From: Rubinisphaera italica
Lineage (GTDB): Bacteria > Planctomycetota > Planctomycetia > Planctomycetales > Planctomycetaceae
Assembly (NCBI RefSeq): GCF_007859715.1
Contig: NZ_SJPG01000001.1
Span: forward strand, 3,126,728-3,190,727
DNA: 64,000 bases
Reading direction: 5' to 3'
Shown here: piece by piece, positions 11,225 to 20,264 of the stretch
Layout of the letters: the number at the start of each line of letters is the position of its first letter
Position numbering within the stretch: the stretch's first letter is position 1
Program-made: the position numbers and the translations under genes
Notes under the pieces: model-generated
What the model was told of the DNA's origin: nothing
Databases searched by the model: none
Seen by the model: the letters and a program-made list of their open reading frames with translations, nothing else

Positions 11225-11584
11225 ATGGAATATTCCAGAGCAACAGAGTACCTCTGCAAATTACCATATCCTGATTTGGTCTCTACTATTCGAAATCCAT
11301 CATGTGGAGATCAATTAGGTTTATCTCTTCAGATTTCTGACGGAGTAATTTTACATATCAGTTTTGAGCACAAAGGCTGCCTAATCAGCAGCGCCTGTGC
11401 TGCTGTTTTGTGTGAAAACATCATGGGCAAGTCGATTTCTGTTCTGAAGCAGCAATCCCCTCGTGAATTGTTGAACTTTAATTTCGAGCAGTTAACTCCA
11501 CGCCGTCGCCGCTGTGCAACTTTGGCCACGGAGTTGCTAAGTCAAATGTTGAGAGACTATCAATTAAATCAATCAGACAATTAA
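11225..11584 (+). CDS. NifU/IscU/SufU-like iron-sulfur scaffold protein
   Basis: 119 residues from the ATG at 11225 (an in-frame TTG at 11195 would add ten). It shows the whole U-type scaffold signature: C27 in NPSCGD with D29, C52 in FEHKGCLISSACA, and C97 in RRRRCATLATELL. These three Cys and the Asp bind the nascent Fe-S cluster in IscU/SufU/NifU N-terminal domains. The spacing matches SufU-type proteins of 120-150 residues, so it looks intact. No cysteine desulfurase or other suf/isc gene is near; downstream is a glycan cluster, 42 bp away. It starts only 88 bp from IS30 copy B, so its original promoter may have been removed. No clear Shine-Dalgarno site is visible. Confidence 0.8.
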   Translation: MEYSRATEYLCKLPYPDLVSTIRNPSCGDQLGLSLQISDGVILHISFEHKGCLISSACAAVLCENIMGKSISVLKQQSPRELLNFNFEQLTPRRRRCATLATELLSQMLRDYQLNQSDN

Positions 11585-11626
11585 ACCTATTGAGTTCTAA
11601 TCATTTATTTAGCCGGATATGACTTT

Positions 11627-12691
11627 ATGTTGAATGAGTTATGCGTTATTGGGCATCCCAGTCGTCTGGGTGGAGCCGACACGGAATTGGACCACCAGAT
11701 TCGTTGCTGGTTAGCCATGGGGATTGAAGTTCATCTTTGCCATACCTATCCGCTCGATCAAAATATTCGCGGAATGGGACTTGAGGCGATGGGGTGTGTC
11801 TATCATGAACCCCGAGACTGGGCTTCCCTGGAAGGATTGCACTGCATTTCTTTCTGCAATGGTGAATTTCTGAAGTACCTCCCCGAGATCAAGCAATACG
11901 CACGATCAACAACATTCGTAAATTGCATGTCCTGGAATTTTGACCTGGAAGTCGAGCATCAAAAGAGAGGCTTGATCGATTTCCATCTGTATCAGTCCCA
12001 ACATTCTTTTGAACGCGTCAGCATCAAGCTCAAAGAGAGCGATAACTACCGACCGATGTTCTTTAACCCGTATTTTGATGCCGAAGAGTTTCCTTTTGTG
12101 AGGGATCGGTCTCAGGAGAAATTCCGTTTTGGAAGAATTTCCCGTGACGATGCCGATAAGTACGGCGATCAACAACTCTGGATTTATGAAACCATGACCG
12201 CCCCCGTACTTAAAGAAGGTTTGATACTTGGCTGGGGACAAAATGCGGAGAAAAAGTTTGGGCACAGGCCACCGGATTACATCCAACCGATCAAGCCGGG
12301 AGGGTTGAGCCAGAGAGCATTTTATGCACAGTGTGAAGCCATCATCATGACCACAAATACCTTCGAAAACCTCCCCCGCGTCGGGTTTGAAGCAATGGCC
12401 TCGGGATCGATTCTGATTGTCGATAATCGCGGAGGCTGGAAATTAGAAATTGAGGATGGCGTCACTGGCTGGCTCTGCGATGATCATCGAGAATTCGTCT
12501 ACAAAGCTTCTCGCTGTGCCTTTGAAGAAGAAGAACGAGACCAGATGAGGCTCGCGGCTCGGCAAAAACTGGAAGCGACCTGGGGGCTGCAGGCTGCAAT
12601 GGATTCCTGGGCACAGGTTTTTGAAGCGTGGGAGGATCTGGATCAGAAAAAGAGCCATGTTAACAACCAGCCTGTTGGAGCAAACAACTGA
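11627..12691 (+). CDS. Glycosyltransferase, GT-B fold (group 1/GT4-like)
   Basis: 354 residues. Opens with a glycine-bearing loop typical of GT-B enzymes (GHPSRLGGADTELDHQ, residues 8-23). Near residues 245-262 it has TTNTFENLPRVGFEAMASG, the donor-nucleotide-binding E..G.v..EAmA.G pattern of GT4-like transferases, followed by GWKLEIEDGVTGWLCDD. It should transfer a sugar from a nucleotide-sugar donor onto a cell-surface glycan in the cytoplasm; substrate unknown. No signal peptide or membrane segments. First of a run of co-directional glycan genes. Confidence 0.75.
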   Translation: MLNELCVIGHPSRLGGADTELDHQIRCWLAMGIEVHLCHTYPLDQNIRGMGLEAMGCVYHEPRDWASLEGLHCISFCNGEFLKYLPEIKQYARSTTFVNCMSWNFDLEVEHQKRGLIDFHLYQSQHSFERVSIKLKESDNYRPMFFNPYFDAEEFPFVRDRSQEKFRFGRISRDDADKYGDQQLWIYETMTAPVLKEGLILGWGQNAEKKFGHRPPDYIQPIKPGGLSQRAFYAQCEAIIMTTNTFENLPRVGFEAMASGSILIVDNRGGWKLEIEDGVTGWLCDDHREFVYKASRCAFEEEERDQMRLAARQKLEATWGLQAAMDSWAQVFEAWEDLDQKKSHVNNQPVGANN

Positions 12692-12770
12692 GGTGGTGAT
12701 CTCTTAAAGTTGATGGTCGACGTAAAGATGAGTGACTGCGTTACACGCGTGATACAACAGGGCTGATAGA

Positions 12771-15068
12771 ATGCTATATATTGTCGGGTGTGGTCGAAGT
12801 GGCACAAAATATACAGCCACATTTTTGAATAAGATTGGGATTCAGGTCAAACACGAGGAACCTGGTCCAGATGGAGAAGTGGGTTGGAAAGGATTGTTGA
12901 AAATCCTGGATGGAGAGATTGATCCAAGCAGCCATATCGTGCTGCATCAGGTGAGAAATCCACTGGAAACAATTTCGTCCATGCGTACGCACTCTCATGG
13001 GCTTCTGGGTGATGTGAGTCGACACTTCTCGACGAACTCATCGCTGAAGTCCGCTACTGGCAAACTTCATCGCTGCATGGAATTCTGGTATGAATGGAAT
13101 CTGTTAGCAGAGAACTATTCCAAGTGGACGTATCAGACGGAATCATTTACGGAATCGATCGATCGGATTTGTGACTTGATTGATCACCCCCGAGTTGAGG
13201 GCGAACTTCCTCTGGTTGACCCCAATCTCAATTCCAGAAGAATTAAGCGATTTGCCCGCTTTCAAGAAGAACCAGTCTCCTGGGAAAAGCTATCATCAAT
13301 TGATGCTGGGTTAGTTAAAAGAATTCGACAACTCGCGCAGAAATATGGTTATGGGGATCGGTATCTCTCCGATGACTTCAAAATTGACCCTGTTTCGGTT
13401 GATGACCGGCCACGGAAACAGATCAAGATCCAAAAACCAACAGATGAACAAACACCGCAGAAAATATTCATCGCACCTTATCTTCTGGATATGCCACAGG
13501 TCAGCAGTATTACGCGGTCGATCTGTGACGGAAAGGTATTTTTCCCTTCGGAAAATTCTCCAAGTGAAGATCGGTCCTGGACACTCGCGTGGGGATATCC
13601 AGCTAACAAGCGTCGATTTGGAATCGCAGAAACCGGATTCTTCTGGGATGGTATGCATATCGATACCCGAGGGTTGTACCAGTTTAGCAGCCTTAATACT
13701 GCAGAAGGCTTACGAGAAATCTTAGATTTCTCACCTCCAGAATCTGCTCGACAACTTATCAATCGTTCTTCGCTTCCACGTAGCAAATATCGACAAGCCC
13801 AGGATGAGATGGAATGGGATGGCGTAGTGTTTGCTTGCCAAAACCCAGCAGATCGGTCGATTCACTCTGTCGCATCGACGGGAGACTGGTGGAGGTTTCT
13901 GGAAGATTCTTGTCGTTACTACGGTTCAAAACTGTTTATCAAATTGCACCCATGGAACAGAAACGAAATTGAAGCCCGTATCAGGGAAATTGGAACGACT
14001 TATGGCTGTCAGGTAGGACGAGTCGGTCACAGTATCTTAAGTAAATGTGAGCATGTGGTCTTATTCAACAGCACGTTCTCGGTAGATTGTATGTTAAATG
14101 AAACGCCAGTGAAACAAGGTGCTCCCGGTTACTTTTCAGGAACCAGTGCTGTTTCCTACTGCGAATTAGATCCCAGGAAACCACTCATCGACACCAAACA
14201 TTGCGCTGAACAACTCCTGAATTTTTTAGTGTGGCGATATTGCTTTAGTATGGATTGCAGCCTGGATGACTGGAAGGAGCGACTTCTTCATTTCGCGAAT
14301 TCCACTGATTTATTTCCACTGACTATTCAACAAAGTTACGGCAATTACCTCATGGAAAAAGCTGGTTCTAAACCAGATATCGTTACTAATCCAATAGCCA
14401 AATATCCTCCCGGCAATTCTGTTTCAGACATATTCCCGATTCCCAAGGTCTTTCACCTCATCTGGTTGGGAGACAACAAAATTCCAGATGACCAACGTGC
14501 GTGGATAGATCAATGGCAAGAGCTACATCCCGAATGGGAAACTCGCCATTGGGGTAATGAAGTTGTTGATGAACTTTCGGTCGAACTGAGAGTGATGTTT
14601 GAGCAGGCCAATTCATGGTCAGGCAAGTCGGATATCGCTCGTGTGGCATTAGTTCATAAATATGGAGGCGTTTATCGAGACACCGACTATCGGCCATTAC
14701 GTTGCATCAATTCGATTCTCCAGGGCTGTCATGCATTTGCGATGACTGAGCGTCCCAATGGTCGTTTAACGGGGAGCTTATTCGGAGCGATTCCCAATCA
14801 TCCCTTCCTGCGTGACATCATTAATGAGATGCCCAATCGATTTCATCCTGAGAAGCCAATGAATACTGGCCCCCTCCTGTTTGATGCCGTGTTCAAGAAG
14901 GGGCGAGGAGATGTTCGTCTGTTTGAACGTGAAGTCTTTGCGCCAGTTATGTCTAAAAGAAAGCAGCATGCTCGTTCAGGTCATTTCCCGAATTCATTTG
15001 CAGTTCATACATACGCTGGCTCTTGGACAAAAAAATCTGCGAACGTGAATGAGGAGATTGAATTATGA
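12771..15068 (+). CDS. Three-part fusion: sulfotransferase-like, capsule-synthesis-like, DXD glycosyltransferase
   Basis: 765 residues. Residues 1-210: sulfotransferase-like, with the PAPS-binding loop GCGRSGTKYTATFL at residues 5-18 and HQVRNPLETISSMR further on. Residues ~230-520: a domain with LFIKLHPWNR and HVVLFNSTFSVDCML, recalling capsule polysaccharide export/synthesis (Kdo-transferase-like) proteins that recognise LHP motifs. Residues ~550-765: a glycosyltransferase of the sugar-binding DXD type, with PKVFHLIWLGD, WSGKSDIARVALVHKYGG and the metal-binding D637-T-D639. The three activities joined in one chain suggest a dedicated enzyme that builds and sulfates a glycan unit. The start ATG at 12771 has AGGG about 10 bases upstream. 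The stop overlaps the next small frame as ATGA. Confidence 0.7.
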   Translation: MLYIVGCGRSGTKYTATFLNKIGIQVKHEEPGPDGEVGWKGLLKILDGEIDPSSHIVLHQVRNPLETISSMRTHSHGLLGDVSRHFSTNSSLKSATGKLHRCMEFWYEWNLLAENYSKWTYQTESFTESIDRICDLIDHPRVEGELPLVDPNLNSRRIKRFARFQEEPVSWEKLSSIDAGLVKRIRQLAQKYGYGDRYLSDDFKIDPVSVDDRPRKQIKIQKPTDEQTPQKIFIAPYLLDMPQVSSITRSICDGKVFFPSENSPSEDRSWTLAWGYPANKRRFGIAETGFFWDGMHIDTRGLYQFSSLNTAEGLREILDFSPPESARQLINRSSLPRSKYRQAQDEMEWDGVVFACQNPADRSIHSVASTGDWWRFLEDSCRYYGSKLFIKLHPWNRNEIEARIREIGTTYGCQVGRVGHSILSKCEHVVLFNSTFSVDCMLNETPVKQGAPGYFSGTSAVSYCELDPRKPLIDTKHCAEQLLNFLVWRYCFSMDCSLDDWKERLLHFANSTDLFPLTIQQSYGNYLMEKAGSKPDIVTNPIAKYPPGNSVSDIFPIPKVFHLIWLGDNKIPDDQRAWIDQWQELHPEWETRHWGNEVVDELSVELRVMFEQANSWSGKSDIARVALVHKYGGVYRDTDYRPLRCINSILQGCHAFAMTERPNGRLTGSLFGAIPNHPFLRDIINEMPNRFHPEKPMNTGPLLFDAVFKKGRGDVRLFEREVFAPVMSKRKQHARSGHFPNSFAVHTYAGSWTKKSANVNEEIEL

Positions 15069-15136
15069 CCTCAACAGTTCAAAATACTTTTGCTTATAAT
15101 TTTGAGTGGCGATTATGTGCCTGGGGGGCCACTTAA
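15065..15136 (+). CDS. 23-codon open frame coupled to both neighbours
   Basis: Starts at an ATG that overlaps the upstream stop (ATGA at 15065-15068). Ends with TAA whose last base is the A of the next ATG (TAATG at 15134-15138). The peptide would be MTSTVQNTFAYNFEWRLCAW plus three residues. The double overlap would let ribosomes pass from one enzyme gene to the next. It may be a translational coupler or the decayed start of a longer gene; no function can be assigned. Confidence 0.35.
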   Translation: MTSTVQNTFAYNFEWRLCAWGAT

Positions 15137-16593
15137 TGACGGCCTTTGCACTTTATATGCGAACTGATATTTCCTGGGACCAAATGACGGAAGAGACATT
15201 CCTAGACCAGGGGAAACTGAATCCATCTGTCATTGCCCATCCGCTGTATCCATTTGATAAGCTCCTCGCAAAAATCAAGTGGTGGAACAGTCTTTTTAAG
15301 ATGTCCTACTTCGAATACCGACATCAACTCAAATCCATCGCTGAACTCAATCGTTCTCGGATTAGAGGAGTAGATTTCGTCATCAGAAACCGACACAAAT
15401 TCCCTCTCATCAATTCCGCAAAAGAGGATTTTCTGTTCATACCTTGCGATGATGATGATTGGTTTGACTCTGGGTTGATTGATGATATTCAACTCATCAT
15501 GAAGCAGACCCCAGACTTGGTCTGCTGGAATGATGCGAGAATTAATTCTGTTAAACGTGAACAACCAGATGAGTTTGTGACATTAAGGTGCAATGGTATT
15601 CATCGATTCGGAACGAACAGTTATGGAATATCGAGCCGTGCATTGAACGCTTGCCCGCAGGGAATGCGTATGTTCTTACTCGATCGTCATATGAAAGTGC
15701 CCAGGATTTTGAATCAGTACTTGAAAACGCCCAGAATAGAACACCTCAACAAAACGATGAGTTCTACCTATAAGTCACCGGCTTCAATTACGAATATCTG
15801 GGATCTGCTATCAAGAAAGCAACTCATTCAAAGAATACCCTGCATTCAGCATTCGACAGATATTGTTCAGCCTATGCTGGAATGGGCAATGTCATACGCA
15901 TCACAAGTCAAACAATTGAATGATGATTTGATAGCTACGGCAGTGTTGTCCCAAGAAGAGGAAGCGTTACTCGAAAAATCAAAGCAACAATACCACCACC
16001 CTCCAAAAGTTAAACAATATCCTCGCGCAAGAGGTTTAATCAATGGCATTATCGATCAATTCGGATATGAGTCCTACCTGGAAATTAGCTGTGGAACGAA
16101 CAAGACATTCAATCAGATAAAGCTTGCTGACAAAATGGGAGTTAATTCTCATTCAGGAGGGAGTCATCACGTAATGTCAGATGCATTTTTCAAAGAAAAT
16201 AACCGAAAATTTGATCTCATTTTTATTGATGACATTCAATTGCAGGAGCAAATATTACACACAGTTGAATGCTCTCTGAATTGCTTAAGTTCCAAAGGTC
16301 TTATATTAATTCACGATTGCCTTCCTGCAAAAGAAGTCCAACAACGACGGACCAAAGTCACTGGACCGTGGACTGGCGATGTCTGGAAAGCAATTGTTCA
16401 ACTAAGAAGACGATGTAATTTAGAGATCGCAGTTCTCAACAGTTTATGGGGAATGGGCGCCATAAAGCTCCGCCCAAATCCAAATCCGCTCGAAATAAAT
16501 CCTCCTCTAACATGGGACACATACTGGCTCCATAGAGAAGAACTATTAGGTATTCTTGATTGGCCTGAATACTGGGATTTCTTGGCCAGTTAA
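15136..16593 (+). CDS. GT-A-like glycosyltransferase fused to SAM methyltransferase-like domain
   Basis: 485 residues from the ATG at 15136, chosen because GGGGGG lies 7 bases upstream and it overlaps the preceding stop; a GTG at 15106 would add ten residues. The N-terminal part (CDDDDWFDSGLIDDIQ) has an acidic DDDD motif in the place of the GT-A metal-binding site, as in rhamnosyltransferase-like proteins. The C-terminal ~170 residues (YESYLEISCGTNKTF, then KFDLIFIDDIQL and KGLILIHDCLP) look like a class I methyltransferase of the kind that modifies glycans, with ISCG replacing the usual E.G.G loop. Acts on surface glycan; acceptor unknown. Confidence 0.6.
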   Translation: MTAFALYMRTDISWDQMTEETFLDQGKLNPSVIAHPLYPFDKLLAKIKWWNSLFKMSYFEYRHQLKSIAELNRSRIRGVDFVIRNRHKFPLINSAKEDFLFIPCDDDDWFDSGLIDDIQLIMKQTPDLVCWNDARINSVKREQPDEFVTLRCNGIHRFGTNSYGISSRALNACPQGMRMFLLDRHMKVPRILNQYLKTPRIEHLNKTMSSTYKSPASITNIWDLLSRKQLIQRIPCIQHSTDIVQPMLEWAMSYASQVKQLNDDLIATAVLSQEEEALLEKSKQQYHHPPKVKQYPRARGLINGIIDQFGYESYLEISCGTNKTFNQIKLADKMGVNSHSGGSHHVMSDAFFKENNRKFDLIFIDDIQLQEQILHTVECSLNCLSSKGLILIHDCLPAKEVQQRRTKVTGPWTGDVWKAIVQLRRRCNLEIAVLNSLWGMGAIKLRPNPNPLEINPPLTWDTYWLHREELLGILDWPEYWDFLAS

Positions 16594-16751
16594 TTCTTCT
16601 CTTGAAATTTGAATCCGCCTCTCTGCCTTGGAGCAAATGCAAAGAGGACAACTCAATCACCGAAACATCGATGTCTGGATGCTGATTTCACAAAGTAAAA
16701 TAATTTGATTTTTGTACTATAACGCAAGCTTTCCTTCATACTTTCCCAATC

Positions 16752-17378
16752 ATGACTTCACCGCTCATTACCGTCATCACTGCAACCTATCGACGCCCCA
16801 AGGATTTGTGGCGCCTGTTTGAGTGCTTGCAGCTTGTTGATCTAACAGAAATGGCTGTTGAGCATCTCGTCATTCATGATGGCCCCAACGAAAAGCGATT
16901 GCAGGCAATTACTAAAGCATTTCCACAACATCCAGGAATTGACCGCAAGTATCTTTGTCTGGAAAAACATCATGGGCAATTCGGGGCATTTTGTAAAGAT
17001 TTCGGCTTAATAACAGCACGGGGAAAGTATGTGGTTTTCTGGGATGATGACAATTGGTTTTATCCTCATGCGTTAATGCATCTGATTGAAATTGTGGGAA
17101 TCGAAAAACGAATTGGTGTCTGCCAGTTAAGGCATCACGCTTTCCGTTATGAGCCGATCCCCAATGCGGAGATCTGGGAACAGGCTAACAGGACATTCAG
17201 TTTTAAAAACATCGATACCGGCTGCTTCATCATTGAAACAGAACTGGCCAGACAAGGGTTCTGGTATGATCAGCAAGGGCCAGGGAGCGACCATCGATAT
17301 TTCAAACGCGTCATCCAGGCTGCTGGTGGGTATGATACACTCGTCTTTGATCAGACCATAATTGGAGTTCATTTGTGA
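16752..17378 (+). CDS. Family 2 glycosyltransferase
   Basis: 208 residues, short for GT2 enzymes and limited to the catalytic GT-A domain. The N-terminus ITVITATYRRPKDLWRL is the usual nucleotide-binding strand, and GKYVVFWDDDNWFYPHAL carries the DXD-type metal-binding acids. No membrane anchor. The last codons overlap the start of the pyruvyl transferase gene (GTGA), so the two are co-translated. 158 bp separate it from the upstream fusion gene. Confidence 0.8.
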   Translation: MTSPLITVITATYRRPKDLWRLFECLQLVDLTEMAVEHLVIHDGPNEKRLQAITKAFPQHPGIDRKYLCLEKHHGQFGAFCKDFGLITARGKYVVFWDDDNWFYPHALMHLIEIVGIEKRIGVCQLRHHAFRYEPIPNAEIWEQANRTFSFKNIDTGCFIIETELARQGFWYDQQGPGSDHRYFKRVIQAAGGYDTLVFDQTIIGVHL

Positions 17379-18181
17379 TCATAAACCACATGCAGATACG
17401 ACGCATGATCGCTGAACTGCGTCTGGAATGCTTACCACTGCTTGAGCACCTGAAAGCATTAGGCCATTTTCAATGGATCCCCAATCCCGGCAATGCTGGT
17501 GATGGATTAATCACTGCTGGAACTCGAATGTTATTTGAGCAGTCTGGATTGGATTACCACCAGACATCTCGATTCTGTGTCGAACCGGGGATTCCGATCG
17601 TCTACGGGGGAGGTGGAGGCTGGTGCAAAGCTTTTGACATCGGCGCTGTCATCGTTTCTGAAGTTGCAAATAAGGCTGGAAGTGTCATAGTCCTGCCCTC
17701 AACCTTTGAAGCAGAGCGTTTGCAACAGATCGCTCACCTTCCTCACCTCTATCTCTATGGACGAGATCACCACTCAGTCAAGATCGCTACTCAATTAAAT
17801 CTGGAATGCAGCTATGCACCTGACTTGGCATTTTTCTGCCCATTACCTGTTATCCCCCAATGCGGAGGCAAAGGAACTCTGGCTGCTTTTCGCAAAGATG
17901 TGATTGGTACAACCCATGCCCCCTCTGTCAAGACATTACAGGCTGATACTTGGGTGGATTTGAGTCGAAAAGGAGATCACAACTCCCGTGACAGGCTGTT
18001 AACAAAAGTTTGTCAATACGATTGTGTCCACACCGACCGCCTGCATGTCGCCATCGCTGCGACAATCTCGGGCTGCGATACTTACATCTATCCCAATGGG
18101 GATCGTTACCACAAGAATCTCGAATTATATCGCTCGACGTTATCAAAATTCAGAAACTGTCAGCTTGTAAACCCTGAGTAA
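17375..18181 (+). CDS. Polysaccharide pyruvyl transferase-like protein
   Basis: 268 residues starting at the GTG at 17375, which overlaps the upstream stop; ATG at 17390 is an alternative. NPGNAGDGLITAGTRMLF near residue 40, the GGGGGWC loop near residue 70, YGRDHHSVKIA and CVHTDRLHVAIAA fit the polysaccharide pyruvyl transferase family (WcaK/CsaB-like). That family adds pyruvate ketals from phosphoenolpyruvate to surface sugars; such ketals anchor S-layer or SLH proteins in other bacteria. Last gene of the glycan cluster. Confidence 0.75.
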   Translation: MIINHMQIRRMIAELRLECLPLLEHLKALGHFQWIPNPGNAGDGLITAGTRMLFEQSGLDYHQTSRFCVEPGIPIVYGGGGGWCKAFDIGAVIVSEVANKAGSVIVLPSTFEAERLQQIAHLPHLYLYGRDHHSVKIATQLNLECSYAPDLAFFCPLPVIPQCGGKGTLAAFRKDVIGTTHAPSVKTLQADTWVDLSRKGDHNSRDRLLTKVCQYDCVHTDRLHVAIAATISGCDTYIYPNGDRYHKNLELYRSTLSKFRNCQLVNPE

Positions 18182-18429
18182 TTAAAAACCGTGGTTGAAT
18201 TAGCTCGGTATTACAGTCAATTCATAATTTGGGGTTCAATTTATATGCTGGTGCAGTTGTAAGGCTGTTTTCGAAGCAATTTATTCAAATGAATTTTGAT
18301 CTACTTTTAAGCGGATCGAACGATCTGTGAATCGATCAATTTATGGATCTTCGTTTTCTATCAGGCAACCGAAGAGAATTTAACTTTTCTCATGGACTTC
18401 CCTTTCAGAATTCCCAGTTTTAAAAATGT

Positions 18430-18717
18430 CTACCCACATTTCGTGGAAGCTGTTGAACTTCTTTCCGTTTGCTCTCCAGAAACATTTCTAAATCGGACTG
18501 CTTGACCCGTTTGCAGGAGCCGATTTCGTAGCAGATCAGTTCGCCGCGGCTGATCAGTGCGTAGGTCATGCTGAGGCTGATTTTGAGTTGTTCGGCCACT
18601 TCTCTGTTGGATTAGAAAATGGGATTCTCTTTTTTTCAGATACGCAATCTGACGAGCCAGTTCCTGTTGTGTGAGCGACATCAGCATGACGAACAACGGG
18701 TGTAAGGTTCGACGCAT
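18430..18717 (-). pseudogene. Decayed transposase/integrase 5' fragment
   Basis: The first 28 residues of the leftward frame (MLMSLTQQELARQIAYLKKRE) recall the conserved opening of an integrase-core transposase common in planctomycetes (recognised from memory). After that the frame changes repeatedly and no DDE core is present. On its left flank 18182-18429 holds nothing recognisable. It overlaps the start of the dispersed repeat at 18711. Confidence 0.45.
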
Positions 18718-18938
18718 GGAATCACCTTTTGCTCTTTATCTCAAGGGTCTTCCAGTGACCGAATATCATTTTGGCACCCCGCTGGGAGCTGGGGAGGAGT
18801 ATTTCAGAGTACTCCCTCGCGGCTCACATTCCCAACGAAATGTCTCCAGGGAGGTTTATGCACTTCGAAACAACTCAGAGCGCGCTCAAAATCCTCCAAA
18901 AATCTCTCCAAATACGCGCTTGGCTTGATTTCTGTTAA
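18711..18938 (+). repeat. Dispersed repeat, partial copy 1
   Basis: CGACGCATGGAATCACCTTT opens a stretch that matches 60928-61141: GTCTTCCAGTGACC, AATATCATTTT, GGAGTATTTCAGAGTACT and CTTGGCTTGATTTCTGT occur in the same order with small indels. The match stops right after TTTCTGT in both places. It marks a mobile or recombination-prone unit also found beside the toxin cassettes. Confidence 0.75.
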
Positions 18939-19123
18939 CCATTGGGTTCCAGGTTCGAAAGAGTGTCAATAGGTGACGGGGGCACCATTATGGACTCGAA
19001 CTATTGCAATTCCATGCCAGTTAACGACTTATGGATTTATACGCGCGCAAAGTAGTTCGAACGGCGTGTAGAACGGGGAGCTTATGCACACGGGTACGAA
19101 ATAGAAATACCCGCTGGTTAACG

Positions 19124-19155
19124 AAACGCCGGACGAGAGATCGTCTGGCGTTTTT
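19124..19155 (+). terminator. Rho-independent terminator
   Basis: AAACGCCGGACGA, loop GAGA, TCGTCTGGCGTTT, then T residues: a 13-bp stem with one G-T pair and a U-run. A smaller hairpin (CGGGTA...TACCCG) lies just before it at 19091-19113. No protein gene ends immediately upstream on the plus strand, so it may close an unrecognised short RNA within 18940-19123. Confidence 0.6.
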
Positions 19156-19360
19156 GCGTTGTATAGCGTGTTATTGCAACGGGTTACGACGTTAGTTGAA
19201 ATTGAGAGAGCTGTCCTCTGGCAACCCAGTGCGTATCCATTTTCGCACCGCTGACGCTTCTGATCGAGAGACTCTCGAACTCTCTGGGGTGGTCATACCC
19301 GTTGGTTAACTGGTCTACTTTTGAATGCCTGCTGTATTTTTAAGCCTCGGTTGTTAACCA

Positions 19361-20059
19361 CTAAATCTCAAAGTCCACTGGCCAGACAAAATACTGACCG
19401 AAGCGTTTACTTTCACGCAATTCACCACCTTTAGATATTCCCGAATCAGTTAATACGTGGGTCTCGTCTTTATCAAGCAGCAAGCCCTTCTCTGTTGCCT
19501 GGCTTAGAAATTGCTTCGTGGATAGACCGAGCTTTTTTGCCAACTTGGATGTCGAGATTTTTTGCTGTTGCTCATTTGATGGATCAGCAATATCGCTGAC
19601 GGATTCCTGCGGAACTCGCTCGAGAGACATTCTTACTTCGTCACTGATCCTGATGATTCGTTGAGCTTCTTCGTAGGTTTCCCGATAAACTTCGCTATCT
19701 TTATCACGGGAAATCAGAATGCCCATCTCGTTGTTGTTGACCTGACTGAATTCATACAGGTTCAAACTCGTGATAATGCAGTTACTTTCATTGAGATAGC
19801 ATTTCGCGTGAAGATTCTTACAAAAACTCGTCCGGATGAATGACAGTTCCTTCAGCCAGTTGATTTCCTCCGGCTGCAATTCGTTCTTTCCGTATACGAT
19901 ACGAACATCGATTTTGAGACGATTCTTGTCCTCCAGAAGTTCTTTGATCCGATCATTCAACTTGAGGAACGGACTGATCAGAACCAGACGATCGGAAGCC
20001 GATTTGATAATTTCTTCGAGGAAGTAATTGATCGCAGAAGTATTTAAGAATTTGGCCAC
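19361..20059 (-). CDS. Phospholipase D-like nuclease domain protein
   Basis: 232 residues. An HxK motif at H84/K86 (NLHAKCYLN), followed by IITSLNLYEFS and NNEMGILI, is the single HKD-type half-site found in small PLD-superfamily nucleases that act as dimers. The usual Asp of HKD is replaced or shifted. Residues ~165-232 (STSKLAKKLGLSTKQFL) look like a DNA-binding winged helix. It is divergent from the helicase-nuclease gene with 205 bp between them. PLD-like proteins of this type often sit beside Res-type helicases in restriction islands, which is the basis for placing it in the same system. Confidence 0.65.
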   Translation of the reverse strand: MAKFLNTSAINYFLEEIIKSASDRLVLISPFLKLNDRIKELLEDKNRLKIDVRIVYGKNELQPEEINWLKELSFIRTSFCKNLHAKCYLNESNCIITSLNLYEFSQVNNNEMGILISRDKDSEVYRETYEEAQRIIRISDEVRMSLERVPQESVSDIADPSNEQQQKISTSKLAKKLGLSTKQFLSQATEKGLLLDKDETHVLTDSGISKGGELRESKRFGQYFVWPVDFEI

Positions 20060-20264
20060 GCTGCATTATCCAATGTAGTAGATGCCGGGTTAATTGATGC
20101 AATTGCTTATAGTGAACATAGGAGCCAACATCAATGCAGGCATTTCCTTTGACTTGCTTCATAAATTGAAAAATGCCCCCTTCAACCAGATTGTTTCTGA
20201 CGGTGTACTTTGGTACGGTAATAATCCACTCAAGACGTACTCATAATTAGCGAATGCCCTCTGA

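Noticed and set aside
10001..11259. Invertible phase-switch interpretation for the IS30-bounded segment
   Set aside because: Flipping the segment would not restore the split gene, because a full IS remains between the halves in either orientation.
18940..19010. Possible tRNA or tmRNA because of a GGTTCGAA-like T-loop sequence
   Set aside because: No acceptor or anticodon stem could be folded around it by eye, and no CCA end.
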